A stretch of 64,000 nt of DNA. It comes from Oscillospiraceae bacterium (lineage in GTDB: Bacteria > Bacillota > Clostridia > Oscillospirales > Acutalibacteraceae). The stretch spans positions 1-64,000 of the forward strand of contig JAQXNV010000048.1 in the NCBI GenBank assembly GCA_029098185.1. Reading direction: 5' to 3'. The translations under genes and the position numbers were made by a program. Below the pieces are notes generated by a model that did no database searches, was not told the origin of the DNA, and was given only the letters and a program-made list of their open reading frames with translations. This document shows, in pieces, positions 1 through 9,389 of this stretch (the stretch's first letter is position 1; each line of letters starts with the position of its first letter).

Positions 1-291
1 GGAGCCGTCGAGAGCAGCGGGCACGATGTCGCCGACTTTCAGGTTGGATGCGCCGGTGACGATCTGGATCGGTTGTTCTTTGCCGATGTCTACCTGGCAG
101 ATGACCAGATGATCGGAGTTCTCATGTTTTTTGATGTCTAAAATTTTCGCGGTCACAACGTTTTGGATCTCAGCGCCCTCTACCTCGTAGCACTCCACTT
201 TAGAGCCACTCATGGTAATCGCCTCGGCAAATTCTCTTGGGGGCATTTGCACATCCACAAACTCGTTGAGCCATCTCATAGAAAGATTCAT
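1..291 (-). CDS. pheT: Phenylalanyl-tRNA synthetase beta subunit, N-terminal part
   Basis: The first 97 codons of PheT are present; the rest lies beyond the window edge. The translated N terminus begins MNLSMRWLNEFVDV and runs into the EMAP/tRNA-binding-like domain (ILDIKKHENSDHLVICQVDIG), as in bacterial PheT. PheT pairs with PheS to form the heterotetramer that charges tRNA-Phe in the cytoplasm. The ATG has a good AAAGGAGA ribosome site 21 bp downstream of the pheS stop, so the two genes form an operon controlled by the T-box leader in front of pheS. Identity is secure; only the 3' end is missing. Confidence 0.95.
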   Translation of the reverse strand, partial: MNLSMRWLNEFVDVQMPPREFAEAITMSGSKVECYEVEGAEIQNVVTAKILDIKKHENSDHLVICQVDIGKEQPIQIVTGASNLKVGDIVPAALDGS

Positions 292-312
292 AATCGCGCA
301 ATCTCCTTTCTC

Positions 313-1332
313 TTAAAACTGCTTCAGGAAGCGGACGTCATTTTCATAGAACAGCCGCAGATCATCAATGTTGTACCGGCGCATGGTGACACGCTCCAGG
401 CCCAATCCAAAGGCAAAGCCGCTGTAAACTTCCGGATCGATGTTGCAGTTGCGCAAGACCTGGGGATGGACCATGCCGCAGCCCAGGATCTCGATCCAGC
501 CCTCGTTTTTGCACAGACGGCAGCCTTCGCCGTGGCAGTTAAAGCACTGGACGTCCACTTCGGCAGACGGCTCGGTAAAGGGGAAGTGGTGCGGGCGGAA
601 CCGGACGACGGAATCTTCGCCGTACAGCCGCTTGACAAAGGTCTCTAAAGTACCTTTCAAGTCAGCAAAAGTGATGCCCTTGTCCACCACCAGTCCCTCG
701 ATCTGGTGGAACAGCGGGGAGTGGGTGGCGTCTACAGCGTCGGAACGGTAGACACGACCGGGGGAGATGACCCGTACCGGCGGCTTTTGTTTTTCCATGG
801 TGCGGATCTGCACCGGAGAGGTCTGGGTCCGCAGAACGATGTTTTCATTGATGTAGAAGGTATCCTGGGTATCTCTGGCCGGGTGATTCTTCGGGGTGTT
901 CAGCGCCTCAAAGTTGTAGTAATCGGTCTCCACCTCAGGACCTTCCACGATCTCAAAGCCCATGCCGATAAAGATCTCTTTGATCTCGTCCAGTACGATG
1001 GTCAGCGGATGCTTGTGTCCCATATCGCAGGGAATACCGGGCATAGTCACATCGATCTTCTCTTTTTCCAGCCGATGCTGTAAGGCTTGCGCTTTCAGCT
1101 CCTCGGCCCGCTCACTGAGAAAGCTCTCGATGCTGGACCGGACCTCGTTGGCCAGTTGGCCGATGACCGGCCGTTCCTCGGCGGACAATTTGCCCATTTG
1201 CTTTAAAATTGCGGTCAGCTCGCCTTTTTTGCCGAGATACTTGACCCGCAGGTTTTCCAAAGAAAGCTGTTCTTTGGCTTCTTCCAGCTCTTTTAAGGCA
1301 TCCTGACGAATGCGCTCCAATTGCTGTTTCAT
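313..1332 (-). CDS. pheS: Phenylalanyl-tRNA synthetase alpha subunit
   Basis: 339 aa, the normal length for bacterial PheS. The N-terminal coiled-coil arm (about residues 1-90) is followed by the class II aminoacyl-tRNA synthetase core. Motif 2 lies around [12 protein letters not shown] and motif 3 around [16 protein letters not shown] near the C terminus. A Cys-rich insertion ([17 protein letters not shown]) is seen in many bacterial PheS. It makes Phe-tRNA together with PheT. The ATG follows GAAAGGATGAATTGAG. The leader carries a T-box with a Phe specifier, so expression should rise when uncharged tRNA-Phe accumulates. Confidence 0.97.
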   Translation of the reverse strand: MKQQLERIRQDALKELEEAKEQLSLENLRVKYLGKKGELTAILKQMGKLSAEERPVIGQLANEVRSSIESFLSERAEELKAQALQHRLEKEKIDVTMPGIPCDMGHKHPLTIVLDEIKEIFIGMGFEIVEGPEVETDYYNFEALNTPKNHPARDTQDTFYINENIVLRTQTSPVQIRTMEKQKPPVRVISPGRVYRSDAVDATHSPLFHQIEGLVVDKGITFADLKGTLETFVKRLYGEDSVVRFRPHHFPFTEPSAEVDVQCFNCHGEGCRLCKNEGWIEILGCGMVHPQVLRNCNIDPEVYSGFAFGLGLERVTMRRYNIDDLRLFYENDVRFLKQF

Positions 1333-1376
1333 CTCAATTCATCCTTTCAAACGTAATTTTCAAAACGAAAAGAAAA

Positions 1377-1408
1377 ACGTCCTCGCCCCAAAACAGGGAC
1401 GAAGACGA
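1377..1408 (-). terminator. T-box attenuator terminator
   Basis: Minus-strand hairpin CGTCTTCGTCCC / GGGGCGAGGACG with a TGTTTT loop, followed by TTTTTC. Its 5' arm lies just after the T-box sequence, so it is mutually exclusive with the antiterminator. Confidence 0.85.
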
Positions 1409-1655
1409 GAACACTCCGCGGTACCACCCAGGTTCCCGCAAAACGCGGGCACTTGCGCCGATTGGCATCATCCGGTAACGGCGGAATGCCGGCACAGCCT
1501 ACTGAAAATGGTTCAGCTATGCAGCTCCGAAGGGAACTTCCGCTTCTCTTTGATTCCCCAAGCCGGCTTACAGCCCATGGCCGGCTCTCTCTGGCAGGCA
1601 GTAGAAGCGTACTTTTCTTCCTCAACGCTTTTTCCATAATAGTAAAACAATACTA
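1377..1655 (-). promoter_or_regulatory. T-box riboswitch leader of pheST (Phe specifier)
   Basis: On the minus strand the leader contains the hallmark T-box sequence GGGTGGTACCGCG (1414-1432), directly followed by a GC-rich hairpin and a U-run (1377-1408) that serves as terminator. In Stem I, an AGTA bulge faces the internal loop after the CGCTTC/GAAGCG helix. The codon UUC (1534-1536) occupies the specifier position, which matches phenylalanine. An AGAGAG distal-loop element lies between the two arms. Uncharged tRNA-Phe would stabilise the antiterminator. Alignments of the minor stems were done by eye. Confidence 0.92.
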
Positions 1656-1661
1656 AACAAC

Positions 1662-1690
1662 ACTATACCACGATTTTTGTCAAAATGCAA
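1662..1690 (-). promoter_or_regulatory. Promoter of the pheST T-box leader
   Basis: Minus-strand TTGCAT, 17-bp spacer, TATAGT. It lies just upstream of Stem I of the T-box leader, giving a leader of about 320 nt before the pheS start. Confidence 0.7.
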
Positions 1691-1748
1691 GTCTGGGATC
1701 ACAATAGTCGATTTTGGAAGGAAATGGCAGGAAGAAAAGCTGGAAAGA

Positions 1749-1777
1749 TTGACATTAGAACAGATTTTTGCTATTGT
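1749..1777 (+). promoter_or_regulatory. Promoter of malQ
   Basis: TTGACA, 17-bp spacer, TATTGT, ending 46 bp before the malQ ATG. Confidence 0.7.
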
Positions 1778-1823
1778 TATTCTGTAAAAAATTGACAAAA
1801 CCACTTGTTCGGGGTGATGATAC

Positions 1824-3329
1824 ATGGCGACCACAAAAAAGAAAAAGCTCCATGAACGGGGCGCCGGCGTGCTGCTGCCCATCAGCAGTCTGCCGAGTAA
1901 TTACGGCATCGGCACGCTGGGAGAGGAAGCTTATCGGTTCGTTGACTTTTTAAACAGCGCCGGTCAAAAATACTGGCAGGTACTGCCTGTTGGGCCCACC
2001 AGCTACGGCGACAGTCCTTACCAGTCGTTCTCGGCCTTTGCGGGCAATCCCTATTTCATTGATCTGGACCAGCTCATCGAAATGGGCCTGCTCAAAAAGC
2101 GGGATGTCACGTCTGTTGTCTGGCAGGATAGCTGCACATCGGTCCGGTATGATCTATTATTTCAGAACCGGTTTTCCGTGCTGAAAAAAGCGTTTCACAA
2201 CAGCCGCCACCAGGAAACGGAATCCTACCGGATGTTCTGTGAGATGAATGCGTCATGGCTGGAGGATTATAGCTTGTTCATGGCGCTGAAGGTTTATTTT
2301 CACAACAAGCCATGGAGCGACTGGCCAAAAGATATTCGGGAGCGGCAGGCACAGGCGCTGCACCGGTACGAATCGCTGCTGAAAGACGACGTCGCTTTTT
2401 GGAAATTCTGCCAGTATATGTTTTACAGTCAGTGGGATGACCTGCTGCGCTATGCCCATGAAAAGGGCGTACAGATCATTGGCGACGTGCCGATTTATGT
2501 TGCCATGGACAGCGCCGATGTCTGGGCCAATCCCCATTTGTTCCAGTTGGATAAAAAGCTGCGGCCCAAAAAGGTAGCCGGTGTGCCGCCGGATGATTTT
2601 TCTGCCGACGGTCAGCTTTGGGGTAATCCGCTGTATGACTGGAAGGTCATGGAGCAGGACGGCTTTGCCTGGTGGAAGCAGCGGATGACCTATGCTTCCC
2701 GGCTGTACGATTTCATCCGCATCGACCACTTTATCGGCATCGTGCGGTATTTTTCCATTCCTGCCAAGGATAAAACGGCAGTCAACGGCGTTTATAAAAA
2801 GGGGCCGGGCAAAAAGCTCACCGATGCCATCAACAGCGTCATCGACAGCGGCCGGATCATTGCGGAAGACCTGGGCGTTGTCGTCGATTCTGTCGTGAAG
2901 CTGCGGGAGCAGAACGACTATCCCGGCATGAAGGTCATGGAGTTTGGCTTTAACGGCGACCCCAACAACGATCACTTCCCGGAAAATTATACCGAAAATA
3001 CGGTCGTCTACGGCGGCACCCACGATAATGAAACGATCCTGGGTTATTTTCAGAACCAGAATGAATGGGTGCAAAACTATACCATGGCGTACCTCAAGGT
3101 GAAGCAATTAAAACAGATCCCCTGGGCCATGGTGAAAAAAGCGTATCAGAGCGTTGCCCGGACGGTGATCTTCCAGGCTCAGGACTTGTTGTGTCTTGAC
3201 AATAGCGCCCGGATGAATTTCCCATCTACATTAGGCGGCAATTGGCGTTGGCGGCTGCGCAAACGCCAGCTTGGCAAGGGTGTGGCGGATCGGCTGCGGA
3301 AATTAGCGGAAAAGGAACATCGGATTTAA
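1824..3329 (+). CDS. malQ: 4-alpha-glucanotransferase (amylomaltase, GH77)
   Basis: 501 aa, full length for a Bacillota-type MalQ. It transfers alpha-1,4-glucan segments between malto-oligosaccharides in the cytoplasm (glycogen/maltodextrin metabolism). The N terminus RGAGVLLPISSLPSNYGIG and the block GDSPYQSFSAFAGNPY are family signatures. Catalytic residues are visible: nucleophile D301 in FIRIDHFIG, acid/base E348 in IIAEDLGVV and D401 in GTHDNET. The ATG follows GGGGTGAT. No maltose transporter or phosphorylase lies nearby, so it appears to stand alone, possibly read through into the NAD(P)HX repair gene 25 bp downstream. Confidence 0.95.
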   Translation: MATTKKKKLHERGAGVLLPISSLPSNYGIGTLGEEAYRFVDFLNSAGQKYWQVLPVGPTSYGDSPYQSFSAFAGNPYFIDLDQLIEMGLLKKRDVTSVVWQDSCTSVRYDLLFQNRFSVLKKAFHNSRHQETESYRMFCEMNASWLEDYSLFMALKVYFHNKPWSDWPKDIRERQAQALHRYESLLKDDVAFWKFCQYMFYSQWDDLLRYAHEKGVQIIGDVPIYVAMDSADVWANPHLFQLDKKLRPKKVAGVPPDDFSADGQLWGNPLYDWKVMEQDGFAWWKQRMTYASRLYDFIRIDHFIGIVRYFSIPAKDKTAVNGVYKKGPGKKLTDAINSVIDSGRIIAEDLGVVVDSVVKLREQNDYPGMKVMEFGFNGDPNNDHFPENYTENTVVYGGTHDNETILGYFQNQNEWVQNYTMAYLKVKQLKQIPWAMVKKAYQSVARTVIFQAQDLLCLDNSARMNFPSTLGGNWRWRLRKRQLGKGVADRLRKLAEKEHRI

Positions 3330-3354
3330 TATACAGGGAAAATAGGAGGCAGTT

Positions 3355-4908
3355 GTGAAAGTATTAACGTGTCAGCAATCAAAAGCGCTGGAGGAACGGG
3401 CCGTGCAGGGCGGCTGTAATTATGAAGATCTAATGGAAACTGCCGGTGCGGCTGTGGCGGGCTTTCTCCGGGAGCGGTATGCGCTGGAGGAAAAGCACGT
3501 TGTCGTTTTGTGCGGCAAGGGCAATAATGGCGGCGATGGCTTTGTGGTGGCCCGGCGGCTGTGCGATCTTTGTCTGTCTATGACGATCTTGCTGGTGGAC
3601 GGTCTGCCGGTGACAGATCTTGCGAAGAAAAAACTGGGCCAGATTCGGGAAACGGCTGTGGAGGTCTACAGCTTAGCCGATGACAGGGAGACTGTTTTTG
3701 CCCGGATCCGCAGTGCCGATGTGCTGGTAGATGCGATTTACGGCATTGGGTTCCACGGCGCCGTAAGGGAAAAGATGTTGCCGGTGTTCCAAAGCGTCAA
3801 TGAAAGTCCAGCGCCTGTGGTGGCGGTGGATATTCCCAGCGGCCTCAACGGCGACAGCGGCGACATTCCCGGCGAGCACATCCAGGCCGACGCCACAGTG
3901 ACGTTTACTACGCTGAAGCCAGTCCATATTTTCCGCCCGGCCAAATGCGCGTGCGGCACGGTAAAGCTGTCGCAGGTGGGCATCGGCAAAAAGTGCATCG
4001 CGTCCCAATCTTATGATACCTTTGTAATAGATGAGGAGGCGATTCATGGCGTGCTGAAACCCAGAGATCCGGAAAGTCATAAGGGGACTTACGGCCGGTT
4101 GCTCTGTATCTGTGGCAGCGCGGGCATGGCCGGCGCGGCAGTATTGTCCTCTAGTGCAGCGGTGAGATCCGGCGCAGGTATCGTCGACGTGGCGCTGCCC
4201 CGGTCCATTTATCCCATCGTTGCTTCCAACGCCATCGAGCCTGTTTATACCGTGCTGGAGGACGACCCACAACGTGCCACAGAGCAGGTCCTGGAACAGC
4301 TTTCTAAGGCTACTGCCTGTCTTATTGGCTGCGGATTGGGACAGGGCCCGCAGACTGACGAGCTGGTCTATCGCGTGATCGAGGAAGCGAAGGTACCGCT
4401 GGTTATTGACGCTGACGGCATAAACGCCGTCGCCCGGAATATAGATGTATTGAGAACAGCGTCTGCGCCGCTGATTTTGACGCCTCATCCCGGGGAGATG
4501 GCCAGACTGTTGGGCATAACTAGCCGTATGGTGGAAGAAAGCCGTGTCTCCCTAGCTAGACAGTTTGCCGCCCAATACGGCGTTACCCTGGTGCTCAAGG
4601 GCCACAATACCCTCATCGTTCATCCCGATGGACTACAGGATGCCGGGGGAGAGGGACTTTTCCACGGCAAGACAGCGTACAACAGCACGGGCAACGCCGG
4701 CATGGCTAAGGGCGGCAGCGGCGATGTGCTGGCGGGTCTCATCGCCGGCTTTTGCGCTCAGGGCATCCCGCCCTTTGCGTCGGCCTACTGCGGCGTTTAC
4801 CTCCACGGAAAAGCCGGAGACCGCTGTGCTGAGCAAACCTCTCAGCGGGGCATGACGCCCTCCCAGATGGTGGAAACGCTGGCGTCGCTGTTCTCGGATT
4901 ACGAGTAA
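3355..4908 (+). CDS. nnrD: Bifunctional NAD(P)H-hydrate epimerase / ADP-dependent dehydratase
   Basis: 517 aa fusion of the YjeF_N epimerase (about residues 1-215, with CGKGNNGGDGFVVARR) and the C-terminal ADP-dependent (S)-NAD(P)HX dehydratase (about 230-515, with LTPHPGEMARLLG and NSTGNAGMAKGGSGDVLAG). It repairs hydrated NADH/NADPH. The GTG start is chosen because AGGAGG precedes it by 7 nt. The fused architecture is the normal one in clostridia. It could be cotranscribed with malQ upstream and the lipoprotein gene 13 bp downstream. Confidence 0.95.
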   Translation: MKVLTCQQSKALEERAVQGGCNYEDLMETAGAAVAGFLRERYALEEKHVVVLCGKGNNGGDGFVVARRLCDLCLSMTILLVDGLPVTDLAKKKLGQIRETAVEVYSLADDRETVFARIRSADVLVDAIYGIGFHGAVREKMLPVFQSVNESPAPVVAVDIPSGLNGDSGDIPGEHIQADATVTFTTLKPVHIFRPAKCACGTVKLSQVGIGKKCIASQSYDTFVIDEEAIHGVLKPRDPESHKGTYGRLLCICGSAGMAGAAVLSSSAAVRSGAGIVDVALPRSIYPIVASNAIEPVYTVLEDDPQRATEQVLEQLSKATACLIGCGLGQGPQTDELVYRVIEEAKVPLVIDADGINAVARNIDVLRTASAPLILTPHPGEMARLLGITSRMVEESRVSLARQFAAQYGVTLVLKGHNTLIVHPDGLQDAGGEGLFHGKTAYNSTGNAGMAKGGSGDVLAGLIAGFCAQGIPPFASAYCGVYLHGKAGDRCAEQTSQRGMTPSQMVETLASLFSDYE

Positions 4909-4921
4909 CAGGTGATACGGT

Positions 4922-5422
4922 TTGAAAAAACTTCTGTTTTCGGCGGCGCTGCTGTGCGCTGTACTGTGTGGCTGCGGCGTGACAGCGGAAAAGAGCGTGT
5001 CTCCGGAGTCACTACAGCTTTCCTTTACTTGTCCGGCAGAGCTCTGCTGGCGGGATACGTCCTATCCCTGCCAGATCTCCCATACCCTGACCCAGCAGAC
5101 GAAGATCACGCTGACACCAGACGGTCCCCTAAATGGGCTGACTTTTTGTCGAGAGGACGGTCAGGCGACAGTTTCCTATGGATCGCTGTCCAGTTTGGTG
5201 CAGCCTTCCGGATTCCCGGCAGAGAGTCCCTTTCTGCTGGTATCCGATGCGCTGGATCTGGCCCAGTCCTATGTGCATCTGGAAGATACCGGAAATAATA
5301 CTTTTTCTATGGTGACAGAGGGCGGCACGTTTCAGCTTTGTGCCGATGAGACTGGCGCCATCACATCCCTGAGCATGGGAGAGGTTTTGTCGGTCACCTT
5401 TCATCCACAAGAGCAGAGGTAA
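4922..5422 (+). CDS. Predicted lipoprotein, unknown function
   Basis: 166 aa with a clear lipoprotein signal: MKK, hydrophobic stretch LLFSAALLCAVL, lipobox LCGC (Cys at about residue 18). After processing it would be tethered to the outer face of the membrane. The mature part is mostly short beta-like segments with two further Cys residues (TCPAELCW), and I recognise no family. The start is a TTG with AGGTGAT 5 nt upstream; an overlapping +1 frame lacks a signal peptide. A strong terminator follows 13 bp after the stop, so it ends the malQ-nnrD unit. Confidence 0.75.
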   Translation: MKKLLFSAALLCAVLCGCGVTAEKSVSPESLQLSFTCPAELCWRDTSYPCQISHTLTQQTKITLTPDGPLNGLTFCREDGQATVSYGSLSSLVQPSGFPAESPFLLVSDALDLAQSYVHLEDTGNNTFSMVTEGGTFQLCADETGAITSLSMGEVLSVTFHPQEQR

Positions 5423-5435
5423 AAGATGTTTTTTG

Positions 5436-5462
5436 TCAGCGCCTACGGGTGCTGATTTTTTG
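5436..5462 (+). terminator. Intrinsic terminator
   Basis: Perfect 8-bp stem TCAGCGCC / GGTGCTGA (one G-T pair) with a TACG tetraloop and a T-run. Confidence 0.9.
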
Positions 5463-5602
5463 TTTTTGGAAGATGGCTTTGGCTGTTCGATCTTCTATTG
5501 ATTAAAATTTCTCAATAATGGATTCTTGTGCATAAATGAGAAATATTAGTCAATTAGGTTAAACGTTTTTGCAAAATCGTTTACATGATTTTCCGCGGTG
5601 GA

Positions 5603-5611
5603 TGGTATAAT
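5603..5611 (+). promoter_or_regulatory. Extended -10 promoter of the MATE gene
   Basis: TGGTATAAT, an extended -10 with a perfect TATAAT; the -35 (ACATGA at 17 bp) is weak. Confidence 0.6.
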
Positions 5612-5666
5612 CAACAGGAACGATGGGAGCGCAACGCTCCACCATCTCTGAATTTTCGAAAGAAGT

Positions 5667-7076
5667 GTGAGCGACGTGGCAACAGCCCTCCCCAAAAAGA
5701 ACGACCTGACACAGGGAGCCATCTGGAAAAAGCTGATTTTGTTCGCCTTGCCGTTATTGGGCAGCAGCTTCATCCAGCAGCTTTATAACACGGTAGACAT
5801 TTTCTTTGTCGGCAATTTTGCCGGAGATCCGAATGCTATGCCGGCCGTTGGCGCCAGCAGCATGGTCGTCAGTCTGCTGGTGGGATTTTTCAGCGGTATG
5901 GCCGTTGGTGCCGGAGTGGTCATCTCCCAGTTTTACGGGCAGAAAAATTACCGGAAGCTGCGCATGGCCATCCATACAGCCATGGCCATCGCCCTGCTCG
6001 GGGGCGTAGTGCTGACGGTTGTGGGCTTCTTTTTATCGCCTTTGCTCCTGCGCTGGATGAATACTCCGCCACAAATTTTCGACATGGCCGTATCGTATAT
6101 TCAAATTTACTTTTTGAGTTTGCTGTCCCTGCTCGTCTATAACATGGGCACGGGTATTTTGCGTGCTACCGGAGACGCCAGACGTCCCCTGGTGTATCTG
6201 GCCGTCGGCGGCGTGCTGAATATCTTTTTTGACTATCTGTTCGTCGCGGTTTTTGGGTGGGGCGTTGTCGGCGTTGCCAGCGCTACGCTGATCACCCAGA
6301 CCGTCCCGGCCATCCTCGTTTTGCTCCATCTCATGCGGGAGAAAAAAGCCTGCCGGCTGCGCCTTAGCCAGATCCGCATCCATGGGGAGATGCTCCGCCG
6401 GATCTTCCGCATCGGTGTTCCTGCCGGTGTCCAGTCTATCGTCATCACCTTGTCCAATATGGTGGTGCAGTATCACATCAACGGTTTTGGCCCCGACGCT
6501 ATCGCCGCTTTCACAGCGTACTTTAAGGTAGAGCTACTATTGTATCTGCCCATCGTAGCCTTTGGCCAGGCCGTGACCACATTTACCGGCCAGAATATCG
6601 GCGCCGGCGATGAGAAACGTGTCCGCAAAGGCGTGCGGGTCAGCATCCTTATGGGCGTTGCCTTTACCGGGGCAATGTCGGCGCTGGTACTGTGCTTTGG
6701 CGGCCCCATCTTTGGCTTTCTCGATCCCGATCAGACCGTTATCCAATACGGTCAGCAGATCCTTTCCATCACTGCTCCGCTGTATTTTCTCTACGTCTTT
6801 TTGGAGGTCTTTTCCGGCGCGGTGCGGGGCAGAGGCAATTCGTCAGTGCCTATGCTCATCGTTGTGGCTAACCTCTGTGTCCTGCGGATCTTCCTGCTGG
6901 CTGTGCTGGTTCCGCTGTGGAACACCATCGGTGCCGTGGCGGTGTGTTATCCCATCACCTGGCTGACCACATCGTGTTGTCTCGGCATTTATTATGTTTA
7001 TCAGACGCGCCGGGGAAAAAGCGTTGCGCAGCGGTCCATTCCAGCAAGAAGGGGACACAAGCTGGCAGCCGGTTAA
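5667..7076 (+). CDS. MATE family multidrug/Na+ antiporter
   Basis: 469 aa integral membrane protein with about twelve hydrophobic segments, starting with IWKKLILFALPLLGSSFIQQ and the diagnostic QLYNTVDIFFVGNFAG of the MATE (NorM/DinF) family. The two halves repeat the six-helix bundle; GQNIGAGDEKRVRKGV marks the second half. It exports cationic drugs or metabolites using an ion gradient; the substrate cannot be told from sequence. The GTG start is preceded only by a weak GAAAGAAG; a second GTG 9 nt later is an alternative. No regulator is linked. Confidence 0.92.
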   Translation: MSDVATALPKKNDLTQGAIWKKLILFALPLLGSSFIQQLYNTVDIFFVGNFAGDPNAMPAVGASSMVVSLLVGFFSGMAVGAGVVISQFYGQKNYRKLRMAIHTAMAIALLGGVVLTVVGFFLSPLLLRWMNTPPQIFDMAVSYIQIYFLSLLSLLVYNMGTGILRATGDARRPLVYLAVGGVLNIFFDYLFVAVFGWGVVGVASATLITQTVPAILVLLHLMREKKACRLRLSQIRIHGEMLRRIFRIGVPAGVQSIVITLSNMVVQYHINGFGPDAIAAFTAYFKVELLLYLPIVAFGQAVTTFTGQNIGAGDEKRVRKGVRVSILMGVAFTGAMSALVLCFGGPIFGFLDPDQTVIQYGQQILSITAPLYFLYVFLEVFSGAVRGRGNSSVPMLIVVANLCVLRIFLLAVLVPLWNTIGAVAVCYPITWLTTSCCLGIYYVYQTRRGKSVAQRSIPARRGHKLAAG

Positions 7077-7133
7077 TATTGCGTTGGCAGATTGCTCAAA
7101 TAGATACAGGAAAAAACAGGGAGGTTTTTTGCA

Positions 7134-7874
7134 ATGGAACAGTTGGAAAACATCAGAGCGTACTGGAATCAGCGGGCAGAAGGATATTCTGCCCACAACA
7201 TGGATGAGCTGGAGGATCAAAATCGGATCCGCTGGGTCAATACCATCATGCGATACGCGCCGGAGGGCGATCGCCTGAAGATTTTGGACATCGGCTGTGG
7301 CCCGGGATTTTTCTCCATTCTCATGGCGCAGTGCGGCCATGAGGTCATCGGCGTGGACTACTCTGATGAGATGGTGGCCCATGCCCGGGAGAACGCTGCC
7401 ACTATGCGGCAGAATATCGAGTTTCGCCGGATGGATGCCCAGCATCTGGAGTTCCCCGACGAGAGCTTTGACCTGGTGATTTCCAGAAACGTTATGTGGT
7501 GTTTAGAGGAGCCGGAGCGGGCTTATCGAGAGTGGCTGCGTGTCCTGCGCAAGGGCGGTCGTATCGTCAACTTTGACGGCAACTTTTATCTGGACCGGTT
7601 TGACGCGGAATACAGCAAGGCGGTAAAAGAGCTGCGGGATGCTTCCGAGAAAGTTCACGCCCGGTATGTGGGCAATGTGGATACGGAGATCATCAATCGC
7701 ATCGCCATGGACCTGCCCCTGAGCAAGGTCGAGCGTCCCGGCTGGGATTTTACCACCCTGGTGTCTCTCGGCGCCCATAAATTTGATGTAGAGCTGTTCG
7801 ACCACCTGTTGGTGCCCAGAAAAGACGGCGATCGTTTTTATTGTCGTTCTTTTGTGGTGAGCGCACAAAAATAA
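7134..7874 (+). CDS. Class I SAM-dependent methyltransferase
   Basis: 246 aa. The SAM-binding motif I ILDIGCGPGFFSILMAQ (about residues 44-60), motif II VIGVDYSDEM and the post-motif SFDLVISRNVMWCLEEP make this a UbiE/Methyltransf_11-type enzyme. Substrate unknown; the small-molecule subgroup is more likely than rRNA by overall pattern. A good GGGAGG site stands before the ATG. The gene follows the MATE gene by 57 bp and probably shares its transcript, ending at the shared terminator. The pairing with an exporter is suggestive but not evidence of a joint function. Confidence 0.85.
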   Translation: MEQLENIRAYWNQRAEGYSAHNMDELEDQNRIRWVNTIMRYAPEGDRLKILDIGCGPGFFSILMAQCGHEVIGVDYSDEMVAHARENAATMRQNIEFRRMDAQHLEFPDESFDLVISRNVMWCLEEPERAYREWLRVLRKGGRIVNFDGNFYLDRFDAEYSKAVKELRDASEKVHARYVGNVDTEIINRIAMDLPLSKVERPGWDFTTLVSLGAHKFDVELFDHLLVPRKDGDRFYCRSFVVSAQK

Positions 7875-7890
7875 ACGGAAAAGAACCAAA

Positions 7891-7940
7891 AAAACCATCC
7901 CGGAAAGGATTCACAAAAGGAATCGGACCGGGATGGTTTT
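7891..7940. terminator. Bidirectional terminator between methyltransferase and cstA
   Basis: Inverted repeat AAAACCATCCCGG / CCGGGATGGTTTT around a 24-nt loop; it can end both convergent transcripts. Confidence 0.85.
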
Positions 7941-7958
7941 GCTTTTGGATGGCGCCAT

Positions 7959-9389
7959 TTAGGAAAGAGACACACGTTTTTTGTAGATCTTCCGGAGGAG
8001 AAACGCGCCGTAACAGAGGAAACAGGCCAGGGCAAAAGCGGCGCCGATGGGGTAGCCGAAAGTGGCAGGCAGCCGGAAGCCCTCGGAGGCCATGAGGATA
8101 TACGTCATGCTGACCGCCGACATAAACGCGGCGGGGACGGCGGTGATGATAGAAGAAAGGGGCGGCCGCTCCGAGCGGAGCAGATAAGCCGTTGCGCACC
8201 AGAGGGCGATCATGGCCAAAGTCTGGTTGCTCCAGGAGAAGTAACGCCACAGGATGTCGAAATCCAGTTGCGTCAAGATCGCGCCGATGCCCAGCAGGGG
8301 AATGGTCAAAAGCAGACGGTTGCGGATCTTTTTCTGCGATAATCCGGTCCACTCGGCCAGGATGAGACGGGCACTGCGGAACGCTGTGTCGCCGGAGGTG
8401 ATGGGGCAGGCGATAACGCCGACGACGGCCAGGATGCCGCCGAAGGTCCCCAGTAGTCCGGTGGAGCTCTCATAGACCACGCCGGACTGTCCCACAGAGG
8501 ACAGCGCCTGCTGAAGCACATCGGTAGCGCCGTAAAACGCAACGCCGGCGGCAGCCCAGATCAGGGCGATGACAGCCTCGCTGATCATGGCGCCATAAAA
8601 GACGGAGCGGCCATTTTTTTCGCTTTTGATGCACTTGGCCACCAGCGGAGATTGGGTGGCATGGAAGCCGGAGATGGCGCCGCAGGCTACCGTTACAAAG
8701 AGGAACGGCCACACCGGCAGTCCATCGGGATGCAGGTTTTGGAGGGTGATCTCCGGAATGGTGTAGCCGCCGAACACCAGGCCGCCCAGAATGGTCAGCG
8801 CCATGATGATGAGGGTCACGCCGAACACCGGGTACAGCTTGCCGATGATCTTGTCAATGGGCAGCAGGGTGGCCAAAATGTAGTAGGCCAGGATCACGAT
8901 GATCCAGAAGGTATTTCCCAGGAAATCCGGCGTCAGTTTAGCCAGCAGGGCTGCCGGGCTGGTGAGAAATACCGTGCCTACCAGTACCAGCAGGACGACA
9001 GAGAATACCCGCATGACCCATTTGACGCCCCGGCCCAAATACTTGCCGGACAGCTCGGCAATGGAAGCGCCGCCGTTGCGGGAGGAGATCATACCGGTCA
9101 TGTAGTCGTGGACAGCGCCGCCGAGGATCGAGCCAAAGACGATCCATAAAAAGACCACCGGGCCAAAGACAGCGCCCATCAGCGCACCGAAGATGGGGCC
9201 GGTGCCGGCGATGTTCAGTAGCTGGACGAGAAAGGCCTTCCATGTTTTCATGGGCATACAGTCCACGTTGTCGGTATTGCTGTAGGCGGGGGTGGGACGG
9301 CCGTCAGGGCCAAAGACTTTTTCCACCACCCGGCCGTAAAGGAAATAGCCGCCCAGCAGGACGACAAGGGATAACGCTAACGAGATCAG
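7959..9389 (-). CDS. cstA: CstA-type carbon starvation / pyruvate-peptide transporter
   Basis: Polytopic membrane protein of the CstA (carbon starvation) family, about 476 aa. Family marks include the N-terminal YGRVVEKVFGPD, NTDNVDCMPM, LNIAGTGPIFGALMGAVFGP and a HATQSP loop. E. coli homologues CstA/BtsT import peptides or pyruvate. The start is problematic. The first in-frame ATG/GTG/TTG is a GTG at 9329, which would remove the conserved first helix (LISLALSLVVLLGGYFLYG). The only good Shine-Dalgarno, AAAGGAG (9399-9405), sits 9 nt before an in-frame CTG at 9389, which I chose. It is divergent from a LysR gene. Confidence 0.88.
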   Translation of the reverse strand: MISLALSLVVLLGGYFLYGRVVEKVFGPDGRPTPAYSNTDNVDCMPMKTWKAFLVQLLNIAGTGPIFGALMGAVFGPVVFLWIVFGSILGGAVHDYMTGMISSRNGGASIAELSGKYLGRGVKWVMRVFSVVLLVLVGTVFLTSPAALLAKLTPDFLGNTFWIIVILAYYILATLLPIDKIIGKLYPVFGVTLIIMALTILGGLVFGGYTIPEITLQNLHPDGLPVWPFLFVTVACGAISGFHATQSPLVAKCIKSEKNGRSVFYGAMISEAVIALIWAAAGVAFYGATDVLQQALSSVGQSGVVYESSTGLLGTFGGILAVVGVIACPITSGDTAFRSARLILAEWTGLSQKKIRNRLLLTIPLLGIGAILTQLDFDILWRYFSWSNQTLAMIALWCATAYLLRSERPPLSSIITAVPAAFMSAVSMTYILMASEGFRLPATFGYPIGAAFALACFLCYGAFLLRKIYKKRVSLS

